DNA from: Micromonospora sp. MA102
GTDB lineage: Bacteria; Actinomycetota; Actinomycetes; Mycobacteriales; Micromonosporaceae
Assembly: GCF_025460765.1 (NCBI RefSeq)
Contig: NZ_JAMWEG010000017.1
Location: 1 to 64,000 of the forward strand
Length of the DNA stretch: 64,000 nt
Reading direction: 5' to 3'
The notes below the pieces were generated by a model. That model saw only the letters and a list, made by a program, of their open reading frames with translations. It was not told the DNA's origin and did no database searches. This document shows, piece by piece, positions 50,186-58,529 of this stretch. The position numbers were made by a program, and so were the translations under genes. Position 1 is the first letter of the stretch, and each line of letters starts with the position of its first letter.

Positions 50186-51249
50186 GTACCGGTCCGATGA
50201 ACCGATGGAGCGACGCCGAGATCGCTGACCGGCTCGACGCGCCCGACGGCGCCTCCCGGTCCCGGGTCGCCGCCATCGACGTGCACAGCCACTTCCTGCC
50301 GCCGGCCTACCAGGAGGCGTTGCGGGAAGCGGGGATCAGCCGCCCCGACGGGTACCACGACGGAGTGCCGCGCTGGTCGACCCCGGCCCACCTGGAACAG
50401 ATGGAACAGGTCGGCATCGAAACGGCGGTCGTGTCCATCTCCACCCCGGGCGTGGTGCTCGGCGGCGGGGTGGACCCGGTCCGGGTGGCCCGGCAGGCCA
50501 ACGAGGCCGGCGCCGACCTGATGCGCGAGCACCCCGGCCGGTTCGGGTTCTACGCCGCGCTGCCACTACCCGACATGGATGCCGCCCTGGCCGAACTCGA
50601 CCGTTCCACGGCGCTCGGAGCCTGGGGCGTCTCGTTGCTGACCCACACCGAAGGTGTGTATCTGGGCGATCCGCGGCTGGAACCGCTGTTCGCCGAACTG
50701 TCCCGGCGGGGGCTGACCGTGCTCATCCACCCGACCGCGCCGGCGGTGGCCGTGCCCGGGGTCATGGACGGTTGGTCGAAGTCGATGTACGAATTCTTTT
50801 TCGACACCACTCGAACGGTGATCAACCTGATCTTCTCGGGCACGCTGGAACGCCACCCGGGGATCCGGCTCGTCATTCCGCACGCGGGGGCGGCGCTGCC
50901 GGCCCTGGCCCAGCGGATCGAACGCAACGTATGGCGGGCCAACCGAATCCGTGCCGAAGACCGCACGGAGCTCCCGGGTTTCCTGAGCAGCCTGCGCCGA
51001 TGCTACTTCGACCTCGCCGGCAGCGTCTTGCCGTACCAGGTGCCGTCGTTGCTGTCGTTTGTGGAGGACGACCACATCGTGTATGGCAGCGACTTCCCCT
51101 ACACCAACGCGCGGATGGGATCGGAGCTCAACGCCGAGCTGCGGACGGCCGACGCGTTGACGATCTCCCAGAAGCGGGCCGTGCTACGCGGCAACGCCTT
51201 CGAGCTGTTCCCCCACCTGGCCGCCGAACCTGTTGGAGCACAAGCATGA
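50182..51249 (+). CDS. Amidohydrolase family 2 protein (ACMSD-like)
   Basis: 355 residues from GTG 50182 (GTGA overlap). Metal-site pattern of ACMSD/gamma-resorcylate decarboxylases: HxH in AIDVHSHFLPPAYQEAL, then LTVLIHPTAPAV, LVIPHAGAALPALAQRIER and the Asp in IVYGSDFPYTNA. A hydrophobic insert, MYEFFFDTTRTVINLIFSGT, is family-typical. Members are non-oxidative decarboxylases or hydrolases acting on ring-cleavage products and aromatic acids. It follows an LLM monooxygenase, as in pyridine-type degradation clusters. Confidence 0.9.
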   Translation: MSTGPMNRWSDAEIADRLDAPDGASRSRVAAIDVHSHFLPPAYQEALREAGISRPDGYHDGVPRWSTPAHLEQMEQVGIETAVVSISTPGVVLGGGVDPVRVARQANEAGADLMREHPGRFGFYAALPLPDMDAALAELDRSTALGAWGVSLLTHTEGVYLGDPRLEPLFAELSRRGLTVLIHPTAPAVAVPGVMDGWSKSMYEFFFDTTRTVINLIFSGTLERHPGIRLVIPHAGAALPALAQRIERNVWRANRIRAEDRTELPGFLSSLRRCYFDLAGSVLPYQVPSLLSFVEDDHIVYGSDFPYTNARMGSELNAELRTADALTISQKRAVLRGNAFELFPHLAAEPVGAQA

Positions 51250-52511
51250 CATCGACCCGCGGCTTCGCCCAGCACACCGGATACCGCGGCTACCGGTCGT
51301 TCGACTACCTGCGGCCGGGTGCGGACTACCGCGACTTCGAATGGACCTCCGAGATCGACCGGCTGCCGCTGTATGACCTCGGCCTTGACGAGGCGCAGGC
51401 GGAGCGGGCCGAAAACCTGTTGCAGGGCAACCTGGTCATCAGCCTGCACGACCACCCGCAGGTGTTCCCGCTCGACATGTCGCTCGCCGTCGAGTACGGC
51501 CGGACCGGGCGCTTCCCGGTCGGTTTCGAGGGCCTGTCGTTCTCGGGCCTCGATGTCGTCTTCGACAACCTGGCCGGGCCGACCGGCTGCATCATGAGCC
51601 ACTACAGCTGGACATGGGCCGACGTCGCGTACGACATCGGGCACCGGTTGGCCGATCTGTCCCACCAGGACTATGTGCGCATTGTGCGGTCGGTGGCCGA
51701 CATCCGTGCGATCCAGGGCTCGGGCCACCTCGGCTGGGTGCTGGCGCTGGAGGCGGCCAGCATGATCGACAACGACCTCGACCGGCTGGACGTCCTGTAC
51801 GGCTGGGGCGTACGCCAGATGGGCCTGGTCTATAACGAGAGCAACCTGCTCGGCGGCGGCCTCAAGGAGTATTCCGACGGCGGCCTGACCCGCTTCGGAC
51901 ACCGCGCGGTCCGCCGGATGAACCAGCTCGGCATCTCCATCGACCTGTCCCACGCCGGTGACCGTACGTCCATCGACGCCATCGCCGCGTCCGAGGTCCC
52001 TGTGATGATCACCCACGCCGGGGCCCGTGGGGTGTGGCCAAGCGAGCGGATGAAGCCCGACCACGTCCTGCGCGCGCTGGCCGAGTCGGGCGGCTTGCTG
52101 GGCATCGAGGCGGCGCCGAACTCCACCATGGCGCCGGAGCACCCGGGCCACACCATCGAATCGGTCATGCGCCACTTCGAGTACTGCGTGGAACTCATGG
52201 GCATCGACTACGTGACGTTCGGCCCGGACACGCTCTACGCCGATCACGGGAAGATCCACACCGAATTCGCCGCGCTGTTCGGCTCGACGATCGCCTCGCC
52301 GGTGCCGGCATCTGGCGTGGACCCGCGGTCGCGGGTCGGCGTCGAGAATGTGTCGGCGGCGAAGGCCGAGCACTGCGCCGGCATGGAGAACCCGACCGAG
52401 TGCTTCCGCAACGCCATCGGCTGGCTGGTCAAGCATGGATACTCCGATCTGGACATTCTCAAGGTGATCGGCGGCAACACCATGAGGGTGCTGGAACAGT
52501 CATGGCTCTGA
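51246..52511 (+). CDS. Membrane-dipeptidase (M19) family protein
   Basis: 421 residues; ATGA overlap. M19 landmarks: LEAASMIDNDLDRLD (Glu ligand), GLVYNESNLLGGGLKEYSDG, IDLSHAGDRTSIDAIAASEV (His), MITHAGARGVWPSERMKPDH (His) and VIGGNTMRVLEQ. The usual first HxD motif appears as SLHDHPQVFPLD, with His in place of Asp. The protein is longer at the N-terminus than bacterial dipeptidases. It probably hydrolyses a dipeptide-like amide bond in the substrate. Confidence 0.88.
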   Translation: MTSTRGFAQHTGYRGYRSFDYLRPGADYRDFEWTSEIDRLPLYDLGLDEAQAERAENLLQGNLVISLHDHPQVFPLDMSLAVEYGRTGRFPVGFEGLSFSGLDVVFDNLAGPTGCIMSHYSWTWADVAYDIGHRLADLSHQDYVRIVRSVADIRAIQGSGHLGWVLALEAASMIDNDLDRLDVLYGWGVRQMGLVYNESNLLGGGLKEYSDGGLTRFGHRAVRRMNQLGISIDLSHAGDRTSIDAIAASEVPVMITHAGARGVWPSERMKPDHVLRALAESGGLLGIEAAPNSTMAPEHPGHTIESVMRHFEYCVELMGIDYVTFGPDTLYADHGKIHTEFAALFGSTIASPVPASGVDPRSRVGVENVSAAKAEHCAGMENPTECFRNAIGWLVKHGYSDLDILKVIGGNTMRVLEQSWL

Positions 52512-53743
52512 CAGAGCGGGAAGCCGTCCTGGTGGCCGAAGCCAGGGCCCTGCAGCCGGAACTGGTGCGGCTGCGCCGCGAGATCCATGCCGACCCTGAG
52601 ATCGGACTGGACCTGCCGCGGACCCAGCGAAGGGTGCTCGACGCGCTGGCCGGGCTCGACCTGACTGTCGTGGCTGGGCGGGCGTCGTCGTCCGTCGTGG
52701 CGGTCCTCACCGGCGCGGCGCCGGGGCCGGCTGTGGTGTTGCGGGCCGACATGGACGCGTTGCCGCTGGCGCAGGCACCGGGCGGGGAGACGGTGAGCGC
52801 GACGCAAGGCGTCATGCACGCCTGCGGACACGACCTGCACACGGCCATGCTGGTCGGGGCGGCCCGACTGCTGGCCGCCCGGCGCGATGCGATCGCCGGC
52901 CGGGTGGTGTTCGTGTTCCAGCCCGGTGAAGAAGGCTACGACGGCATGCGGGTCATGCTGGAGGACGGACTGATGGACCTCATCGGTCCGGCTGCCCTCG
53001 CCACGTACGGCCTGCACACGGTCGCGGCGACGGTGCCGCACGGCATCTTCACCGGCAAGGCCGACGCCTCCCACGCATCCACCGCCACCCTGGCCATCAC
53101 GGTGCGCGGGCGGGGCGGACACGCCGGCTTTCCGCACGCTGCGGTCGATCCGGTGCCGGCGGCGGCCGAGCTCATACTGGCCCTGCAGGTCCGGCTTACG
53201 CGAGCGGTCGACGTGTTCGACCCGGCGATCATCACCGTCGGGGCCATCCACGGTGGCACCGCGGCCAACGTCATCCCGGACGAGGTGTCGCTGACCGGCA
53301 CGGCCCGGGTGTTCTCGCCGACCCAGGCCGACCGCCTGCCCGGCCTCATTCGCGAGGTGTGCGCGGGGGTGGCCACGACCTACGGCGTCGCGATCGACGT
53401 CGACTACCGGCCCGGCTACCCCGTGGTGATGAACGACGCCGAGGAGGTCGACCGGTTCCGGGACGTCGTGACCGACCTCTTCGGACCGTCGCGCTACCAG
53501 CCGCTGGCCGCGCCGATCCCGGCCGGCGACGACTATGCGCGGCTGATGGAACGGATCCCGGGAGCGTTCCTGCTGCTCGGCGCCGGACGGCCCGCGGCCG
53601 ACGGTGTCGAGTACGCGAACCATTCCGGTCGGGCCATCTTCGACGACAGCCTGCTTGCCGACGGAGTGGCGGCGTTGACCGCGGTGACGTTGCGCCGCCT
53701 GTCCGGGTTCCCGGGCGAGGCCCTTTCACGGGAGGTGCCATGA
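52502..53743 (+). CDS. M20-family amidohydrolase (hippurate hydrolase/IAA-amino-acid hydrolase type)
   Basis: 413 residues; overlaps the dipeptidase gene by 10 bases. Motifs: LRREIHADPEIGLDLPRTQR, VVLRADMDALPLAQAPG, VMHACGHDLHTAMLVGAARL (metal ligands), VFVFQPGEEGYDGMRVMLED (catalytic and metal Glu), RGGHAGFPHAAVDPVPAAAE (dimerisation domain) and EYANHSGRAIFDDSLLADGV. Such enzymes split N-acyl amino acids and aromatic-acid conjugates. With the Dpp importer and the M19 protein this suggests an amide-linked substrate. Confidence 0.92.
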   Translation: MALTEREAVLVAEARALQPELVRLRREIHADPEIGLDLPRTQRRVLDALAGLDLTVVAGRASSSVVAVLTGAAPGPAVVLRADMDALPLAQAPGGETVSATQGVMHACGHDLHTAMLVGAARLLAARRDAIAGRVVFVFQPGEEGYDGMRVMLEDGLMDLIGPAALATYGLHTVAATVPHGIFTGKADASHASTATLAITVRGRGGHAGFPHAAVDPVPAAAELILALQVRLTRAVDVFDPAIITVGAIHGGTAANVIPDEVSLTGTARVFSPTQADRLPGLIREVCAGVATTYGVAIDVDYRPGYPVVMNDAEEVDRFRDVVTDLFGPSRYQPLAAPIPAGDDYARLMERIPGAFLLLGAGRPAADGVEYANHSGRAIFDDSLLADGVAALTAVTLRRLSGFPGEALSREVP

Positions 53744-54957
53744 TTTCGCCGGACGTGTCGGACCGGGCCCAGGACCCGCGGTACCTCCGATCGGTGCTCG
53801 CGCACTATCCGACCGGGGTCGTCGCCGTCACCGCGATGGGCGAGGACGGCGAACCGATCGGCATGGTCGTGGGCAGCTTCAGTTCCGTGTCCATGGACCC
53901 ACCGCTGGTGTCGTTCATGCCTTCGCGGAACTCGGCGTCGTTCGAGGTGCTGCGGGCCTCGCGGCACTTCTGCGTGAACGTCCTTGGCGACCACCAGGAA
54001 CAGGTGTGCCGGGCGTTCGCGGTCAAGGGCTCCACCCAGAAGTTCGTCGGCCTGCGCTGGCGCCCGGCCTCGTCCGGCGCGCCGATCCTGGAGAGCGCCG
54101 TCGCGTGGATCGACTGCGATCAGCAGTCCGTCATCGAGGCGGGCGACCACTACATCGTGCTCGGCGCGGTGCGCGACCTCGCCACCAACGGCAGCGCGCC
54201 GGAACTGCCGCTGCTGTTCTTTCAGGGCGGGTATGGCAAGTTCTCGCCCAGCTCGCGAGTCATGCCCGCCGCGCCGGACGTGCTGGAACAGATCCGGATG
54301 GCCGATCAGGCCCGCGACCACATGGACGCGCTGGCCCGCGAACTCGGTATGGAGTGCGGCGCCGTCGCCCCGGTCGAGGACTTCCTGGTCCGGTTGGCCA
54401 GCGCTGGAACGCCGCGGCACGGGTTCGCGCCGGCCCGGGTCGGACTGCGGCTGCCGTTCTCGGCGCCGATGGGGCCGCTGCTGGTGGCCTGGGCCGAACC
54501 CTCGGTGCAGCAACGCTGGCTCGATCGGGGGCTGCCGGCCGACGAGATCGAACAACGCGAACGGCACCTGGCCGCGCTCGCCCGCCTGCGCGTACGAGGG
54601 TGGACGGTGAGCGTGTATAACGACGCCTTCCGAGCCCTCGACGAGCGGCTCGCGACCGGCGAGGACATGCCGCCGATCCGGTTCCGGGACCACCTGCGGG
54701 CCATCGAGTCACGTTTGGACGGTTCCACGACCTACGAGCACGACCTTCTGCCCGATGAGCTCTACCAGGTACGCAACGTGTCGGCTCCGGTCTTCGACGC
54801 GCGCGGGGACGTCGTGATGTACCTGACCCTGTTCGGATTCCCCATGGCCACACCGGGATCGCGGGTCCTGGACGTCGTCAACCGGCTGGTCCACACCGCC
54901 TCGCGGGTGACCGACGCGTTGTCGTGGACCGAATACCAGTCGCGGAGGTCTGCATGA
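53740..54957 (+). CDS. Flavin reductase fused to IclR-type effector domain, copy 2
   Basis: 405 residues; GGAGGT upstream and TGATG-type overlap. The domain order is the same as at 41418. Reductase: LAHYPTGVVAVTAMGEDGEP, GMVVGSFSSVSMDPPLVSFM, HFCVNVLGDHQEQVCRAFAV, DHYIVLGAVRDLA. IclR effector part: DALARELGMECGAVAPVEDF, LVRLASAGTPRHGFAPARVG, LRLPFSAPMGPLLVAWAEPS and NVSAPVFDARGDVVMYLTLF. The HTH of IclR is absent. Probable FMN reductase for the LLM enzyme at 48980, with its own ligand sensor. Confidence 0.88.
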   Translation: MISPDVSDRAQDPRYLRSVLAHYPTGVVAVTAMGEDGEPIGMVVGSFSSVSMDPPLVSFMPSRNSASFEVLRASRHFCVNVLGDHQEQVCRAFAVKGSTQKFVGLRWRPASSGAPILESAVAWIDCDQQSVIEAGDHYIVLGAVRDLATNGSAPELPLLFFQGGYGKFSPSSRVMPAAPDVLEQIRMADQARDHMDALARELGMECGAVAPVEDFLVRLASAGTPRHGFAPARVGLRLPFSAPMGPLLVAWAEPSVQQRWLDRGLPADEIEQRERHLAALARLRVRGWTVSVYNDAFRALDERLATGEDMPPIRFRDHLRAIESRLDGSTTYEHDLLPDELYQVRNVSAPVFDARGDVVMYLTLFGFPMATPGSRVLDVVNRLVHTASRVTDALSWTEYQSRRSA

Positions 54958-55757
54958 ACGACGCGGTCAACGCGTCCCCGGGCGGTGCGGGACGGTCCGG
55001 GTTCGCGGGCAAGATCGCGGTGGTGACCGGCGCGTACGGCGACATCGGTGCGGCGGTGGTCGAGGCCCTGGCCGCTCACGGTGCGACGGTCTACGCCGCC
55101 GACATCCGCTTCACGGGCGCGTCGGCGCCACGGTCGCACGGGCCGGGCCGGATCATCCCGGTAGCCCTCGACGTGACCGACTCCGCGGCGGTTTCTTCGG
55201 CGTTCGCTCACGTGGCCGCCGCCAGCGGCCCGGCGACGTTGCTGGTCAACGCGGCCGGTGGGCCCGGGCGCACCCGTACCCCGATCGACGAGGTGACCGA
55301 CGACGCCTGGCACACCGTCGTCCGCGTCAACCTGGACAGCGCGTTCCACTGCGCCCGGGAGGCCGTGCGCTGGATGAAGAAGTCCACCGTGGGCGGTTGC
55401 GTCGTCAACATCTCCTCCGGCGCTGGGCGCACCTATTCCCGCACGGGGGTGCAGGCCTACGCGGCGGCCAAGGCAGGCGTGATCGGCCTGACCCGACAGC
55501 TGGCCCGCGAGGTGGGCCCGGCCGGCATCCGGGTCAACTGCGTGGCCCCCGGGCTCGTCGACGTGACCGCCATCCACGACGAGATCACCTCCCTCGGCGC
55601 GGACGGCCTCGAACGCCACCTGTCCGGTGTGGCCATGGGCCGCCTGGGCCGGGCCGAAGACCTCGTCGGTCCCATCCTGTTCTTCCTCGGCACCGACTCG
55701 GCCTACGTGACCGGCCAGACCATCAGTGTCGACGGCGGCTCCACCATGCTCGGCTGA
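54954..55757 (+). CDS. Short-chain dehydrogenase/reductase, copy 2
   Basis: 267 residues from ATG 54954 (ATGA overlap). Cofactor motif VVTGAYGDIGAAVVEALAAH, VNAAGGPGRTRTPIDEVTDD, catalytic Ser in VVNISSGAGRTYSRTG, Tyr/Lys in AYAAAKAGVIGLTRQLAREV and the C-terminal TGQTISVDGGSTMLG. Last gene of the Dpp-LLM operon; it converges with the double-MarR gene after 13 bases. Confidence 0.92.
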   Translation: MNDAVNASPGGAGRSGFAGKIAVVTGAYGDIGAAVVEALAAHGATVYAADIRFTGASAPRSHGPGRIIPVALDVTDSAAVSSAFAHVAAASGPATLLVNAAGGPGRTRTPIDEVTDDAWHTVVRVNLDSAFHCAREAVRWMKKSTVGGCVVNISSGAGRTYSRTGVQAYAAAKAGVIGLTRQLAREVGPAGIRVNCVAPGLVDVTAIHDEITSLGADGLERHLSGVAMGRLGRAEDLVGPILFFLGTDSAYVTGQTISVDGGSTMLG

Positions 55758-55770
55758 GCCCCTGCCACCT

Positions 55771-56712
55771 TCACTGACGGCCGACGGTCACTTTGCGGAG
55801 GACGTCGAGCAGGTGGCCCCGGTTGTCGGGCCGGACGGGTTCGAGCAGACGGTGGGAGACGCAGGCGAACGGTCGCGCGGTCAGCTTGAGCGTGTCGCGG
55901 CCGCGTGACGTGAGGCGCAACACCTTGCGGCGGCGGTCGCCGTCATGCAGGCGGATCTCGAGCAGGCCGTCGCGTTCCATTCGCGACACCAGCCCAGCGG
56001 TGGACGCCTTGTCCAGCGAGAGCGCCTCGCCGAGGACGCCTTGTTCGAGCGGGCCGGTGCCGGCGAGGACGCCGAGGGCCGTGTGGCTGACCGGGGTGAC
56101 GATCGAGCCGATCTCCTCGGCCCAGAAGGCGTCGTGCAGCTGCAGGCAGAGCCGGATCAGCCGGCCGAAGGCCCAGTTGGTCTCGGCGATGGCGATGCCG
56201 TCCGAGCTTTCCGGCAACTGGTAGGTCGAAGCGTCGGGCAGCCGGGAGAACGCGATCAGCCGCAGCTGGGTCAATAGCCACGACCGCTCGGCCGGCGACA
56301 GGGGAGCCAGGAACAGTTCGTCGGCCCGCCGCAGCCGCCGGCCGTCGGACTCGACCAGGTCCACCGCCGCCCGGGAAGCGCGCAGGATGTGCCGGCGGGC
56401 ATCATTCGGGTCGGCCCGCGACGTGAGGAGATCTTTGTCGATCAGCCGCCGGACGAGCTGGCTCACGGTCGACTGGTCGAGGGCGGCCAGGTCGGCCACC
56501 GTCCGCTGGTCGATATCGGGCACTCGGGACAGGGACAGCAGAACCGCGAACTGGGCCGGGGTCAACAGGCTCGGAGAGTCCGCGTTCTTGAAAGCCGTGT
56601 GGAGCTGCCGGCCGAGCCGGATCACGTGCCCGATGTCATGGGCGAGCCACTCGTGGGCCGTCTGCCCGGGTTCCGCCACCAGACTGTTGCGGGACTGCCC
56701 GGACGCCGACAC
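55771..56712 (-). CDS. Regulator with two tandem MarR domains
   Basis: 313 residues, about twice the usual MarR length. First unit (residues about 20-150): LTPAQFAVLLSLSRVPDIDQ, VADLAALDQSTVSQLVRRLI, RADPNDARRHILRASRAAVD. Second unit (about 180-310): VTPVSHTALGVLAGTGPLEQ, LGEALSLDKASTAGLVSRME, RLHDGDRRRKVLRLTSRGRD. Each unit has its own recognition helix and wing. A single chain could therefore form the dimer that MarR proteins normally make from two subunits. Its place at the end of the island suggests that it controls the Dpp-LLM operon. Confidence 0.88.
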   Translation of the reverse strand: MSASGQSRNSLVAEPGQTAHEWLAHDIGHVIRLGRQLHTAFKNADSPSLLTPAQFAVLLSLSRVPDIDQRTVADLAALDQSTVSQLVRRLIDKDLLTSRADPNDARRHILRASRAAVDLVESDGRRLRRADELFLAPLSPAERSWLLTQLRLIAFSRLPDASTYQLPESSDGIAIAETNWAFGRLIRLCLQLHDAFWAEEIGSIVTPVSHTALGVLAGTGPLEQGVLGEALSLDKASTAGLVSRMERDGLLEIRLHDGDRRRKVLRLTSRGRDTLKLTARPFACVSHRLLEPVRPDNRGHLLDVLRKVTVGRQ

Positions 56713-56820
56713 GCCCCCGAGTATAGGTGCTCACCCACCGTGAGAGGGATGCGCGTTTGGCATACGTACCGTCGGGACTACGAGGTGGTCGGCGAGCACG
56801 TCGGCGCAAAGGGCTGGCGG

Positions 56821-57480
56821 GGCACCGTTGCATTGAGCGTTGGCAAGATCGACGCAGGCTTGAGCAGTGAAGGCATCGACGCGTCCCGGCCCGTGGCTGC
56901 CTCCGAAGTCGACGTTCGTCGGGTTCCGTTTCCCTCGCGGAGGTGTTCGTCGTCGCGGTCAGCTGGTATCTGCGCTTCAACCTCTCGTATCGCGACGTTG
57001 AGGAACTACTGGTCGAACGTGGCGTCGAGGTCGATCCCGTCACCGCCTACCGGTGGGTGCAGCGGTTCACGCCGCTGCTGGCCGACGCCGCCCGGTTTGC
57101 CGCCACTCGCCAAGCGACACGTGGCTCGTCGACGAGACCTACCTCAAGGTCAACGGGGTATGGCGCTACGTGTACCGGGCGGTCGACCAGTACGGGCAGG
57201 TCATCGACATGCTGGTCTCGGCACGTCGCGACGCCGACGCGGCCCGGCGTTCTTCCGCCGGGCGCTGTCGACGTTGAAGGTGACACCCGCGGAGGTGGTC
57301 ACCGACGCCGCGGTGGTCTACGCCGGCGTCCTGGATGAGCTGATCCCGCAGGCGTGGCACCACGTCGAGCGGTACGCCAACAATCCGGTCGAGGCTGATC
57401 ACAGCCTGCTGAAACACCGGTTGAGACCGATGCGCGCTCTACGGACGGACAAGACGGCACAGGTGATCATCGCTGGCGGT
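56821..57480 (+). pseudogene. IS6-family transposase pseudogene
   Basis: The left end (GGCACCGTTGCATTGAGCGT) is followed by transposase sequence spread over three frames: VGFRFPSEVFVVAV-like start, then WYLRFNLSYRDVEELLVERG, DTWLVDETYLKVNGVWRYVY (first Asp), and finally TLKVTPAEVVTDAAVVYAGV (second Asp) with NNPVEADHSLLKHRLRPMRA (Glu). At least three frame changes and a missing C-terminus and right end show it is dead. The copy is related to the remnant at 13836 in the same orientation; together they flank the catabolic island. Confidence 0.8.
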
Positions 57481-57788
57481 CGGGTGAGGAGGGCTCGCAG
57501 GAGTGGGGTCAGGGCACTGCGGGTCGGAGTGTTCGGCGGACAGGCGGGTTCCCTTCAGGCGAAGAGTTGTACCCCTATTAGGGGTGTCTGGAATCAGCGT
57601 CGGTCGGGGCCAATGCTGGTTGGCCGCGTTGTGCAGCACTGACAGACCTGTTCAAGGCGAGTCCGTCAGGGGTGATGGACAGTCGGTCGTGAAGGGCTGA
57701 GGAAGCGTCTGCGGAAGGGGCGACGGAAGGCCCTTGCCGGACGGCTGACCGACGCGAGGGGATACCCACAGCCCTCGCCCAGGGGCCC
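57481..57788. other. About 300 bp of unassigned sequence with one perfect palindrome
   Basis: No gene supported. ACCCCTATTAGGGGT (57571-57585) is a perfect 15-base inverted repeat around a central T, possibly a protein-binding site or end of a lost element. Confidence 0.35.
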
Positions 57789-58490
57789 TCACGGATTGCT
57801 CCTGTCGCCCCTGGGACGGGACGTGCGCTTTTGGTCGGGCGGTCTCGAGTACCGATCGACGAGAGTGTCGACCGCGCTGGTGTCATGCGCCGGGACCGCG
57901 TGCGCTGCGGACTGCCGGATCGCGGCCGCCTCGCCCACCAGCGGCTTAGGTGGTCGGGTTTTTATGGTGAACGCCGGAGTCTGCCGGCCCCCCACCACCA
58001 GGCGGGTGGTGGCGGTGTAGGCGTCGAGGTGGGTCAGGTCGTGCTCGTCGAGTTCCGGCAGGGTGTGCCGGGCGAGGACCCGCGCGTCCTGCGGTGCCCA
58101 GGAGAAATGGATCTTGTTGCGGGCGTTCGCGGACGCGACGGCCAGGAGGGCCTTCGGGAATTGGGCGAGGTCCTGGTGCGACAGGACCAGGGACAGCCGG
58201 TGCTTGCGGGCCTCGGCGAGCATTGTGTCCAGCGAGTTGGCGAAGGTGGGGAAGTTCTGCGCCTCGTCGATGATCAGTGTGGCGTCGCGCCGCTTGTCGG
58301 GCGCGATTTTCGCCCGGGCGGTGGCCGCCTGCCACACCTGCGCCAGCACCAGGGAGCCGAGCAGCTTGCTGGTGTGCTCCCCGAGCTAGCCCTTCAGCAT
58401 CCGGACGAGCAGGGCACCGCCGTCGAGGCCCTTGCCCATGTCGAAGCTGGATTTCGGGTAGCGCATGGTGCGCTTGACGGTCGCGTAGCA
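57789..58490 (-). pseudogene. Conjugative-transfer ATPase (TraG/VirD4/HerA type), C-terminal remnant with in-frame stop
   Basis: Reading leftward: YPKSSFDMGKGLDGGALLVR, then MLKG, TAG (58386-58388), then in the same frame LGEHTSKLLGSLVLAQVWQA, DATLIIDEAQNFPTFANSLD (Walker B), EARKHRLSLVLSHQDLAQFP, NARNKIHFSWAPQDARVLAR and HTLPELDEHDLTHLDAYTAT. This is the C-terminal half of a type IV secretion-like DNA-pump ATPase as found in actinobacterial integrative elements. The N-terminal half is missing and the amber codon interrupts the rest. Confidence 0.7.
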
Positions 58491-58529
58491 GGATGGCGCG
58501 GCAGCAGTGGCGCGGTCCGATCGGACCCG

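Noticed and set aside
57571..57585. Palindrome ACCCCTATTAGGGGT as a gene terminator
   Set aside because: No gene ends close by in the right orientation; it was kept only as an unexplained palindrome.
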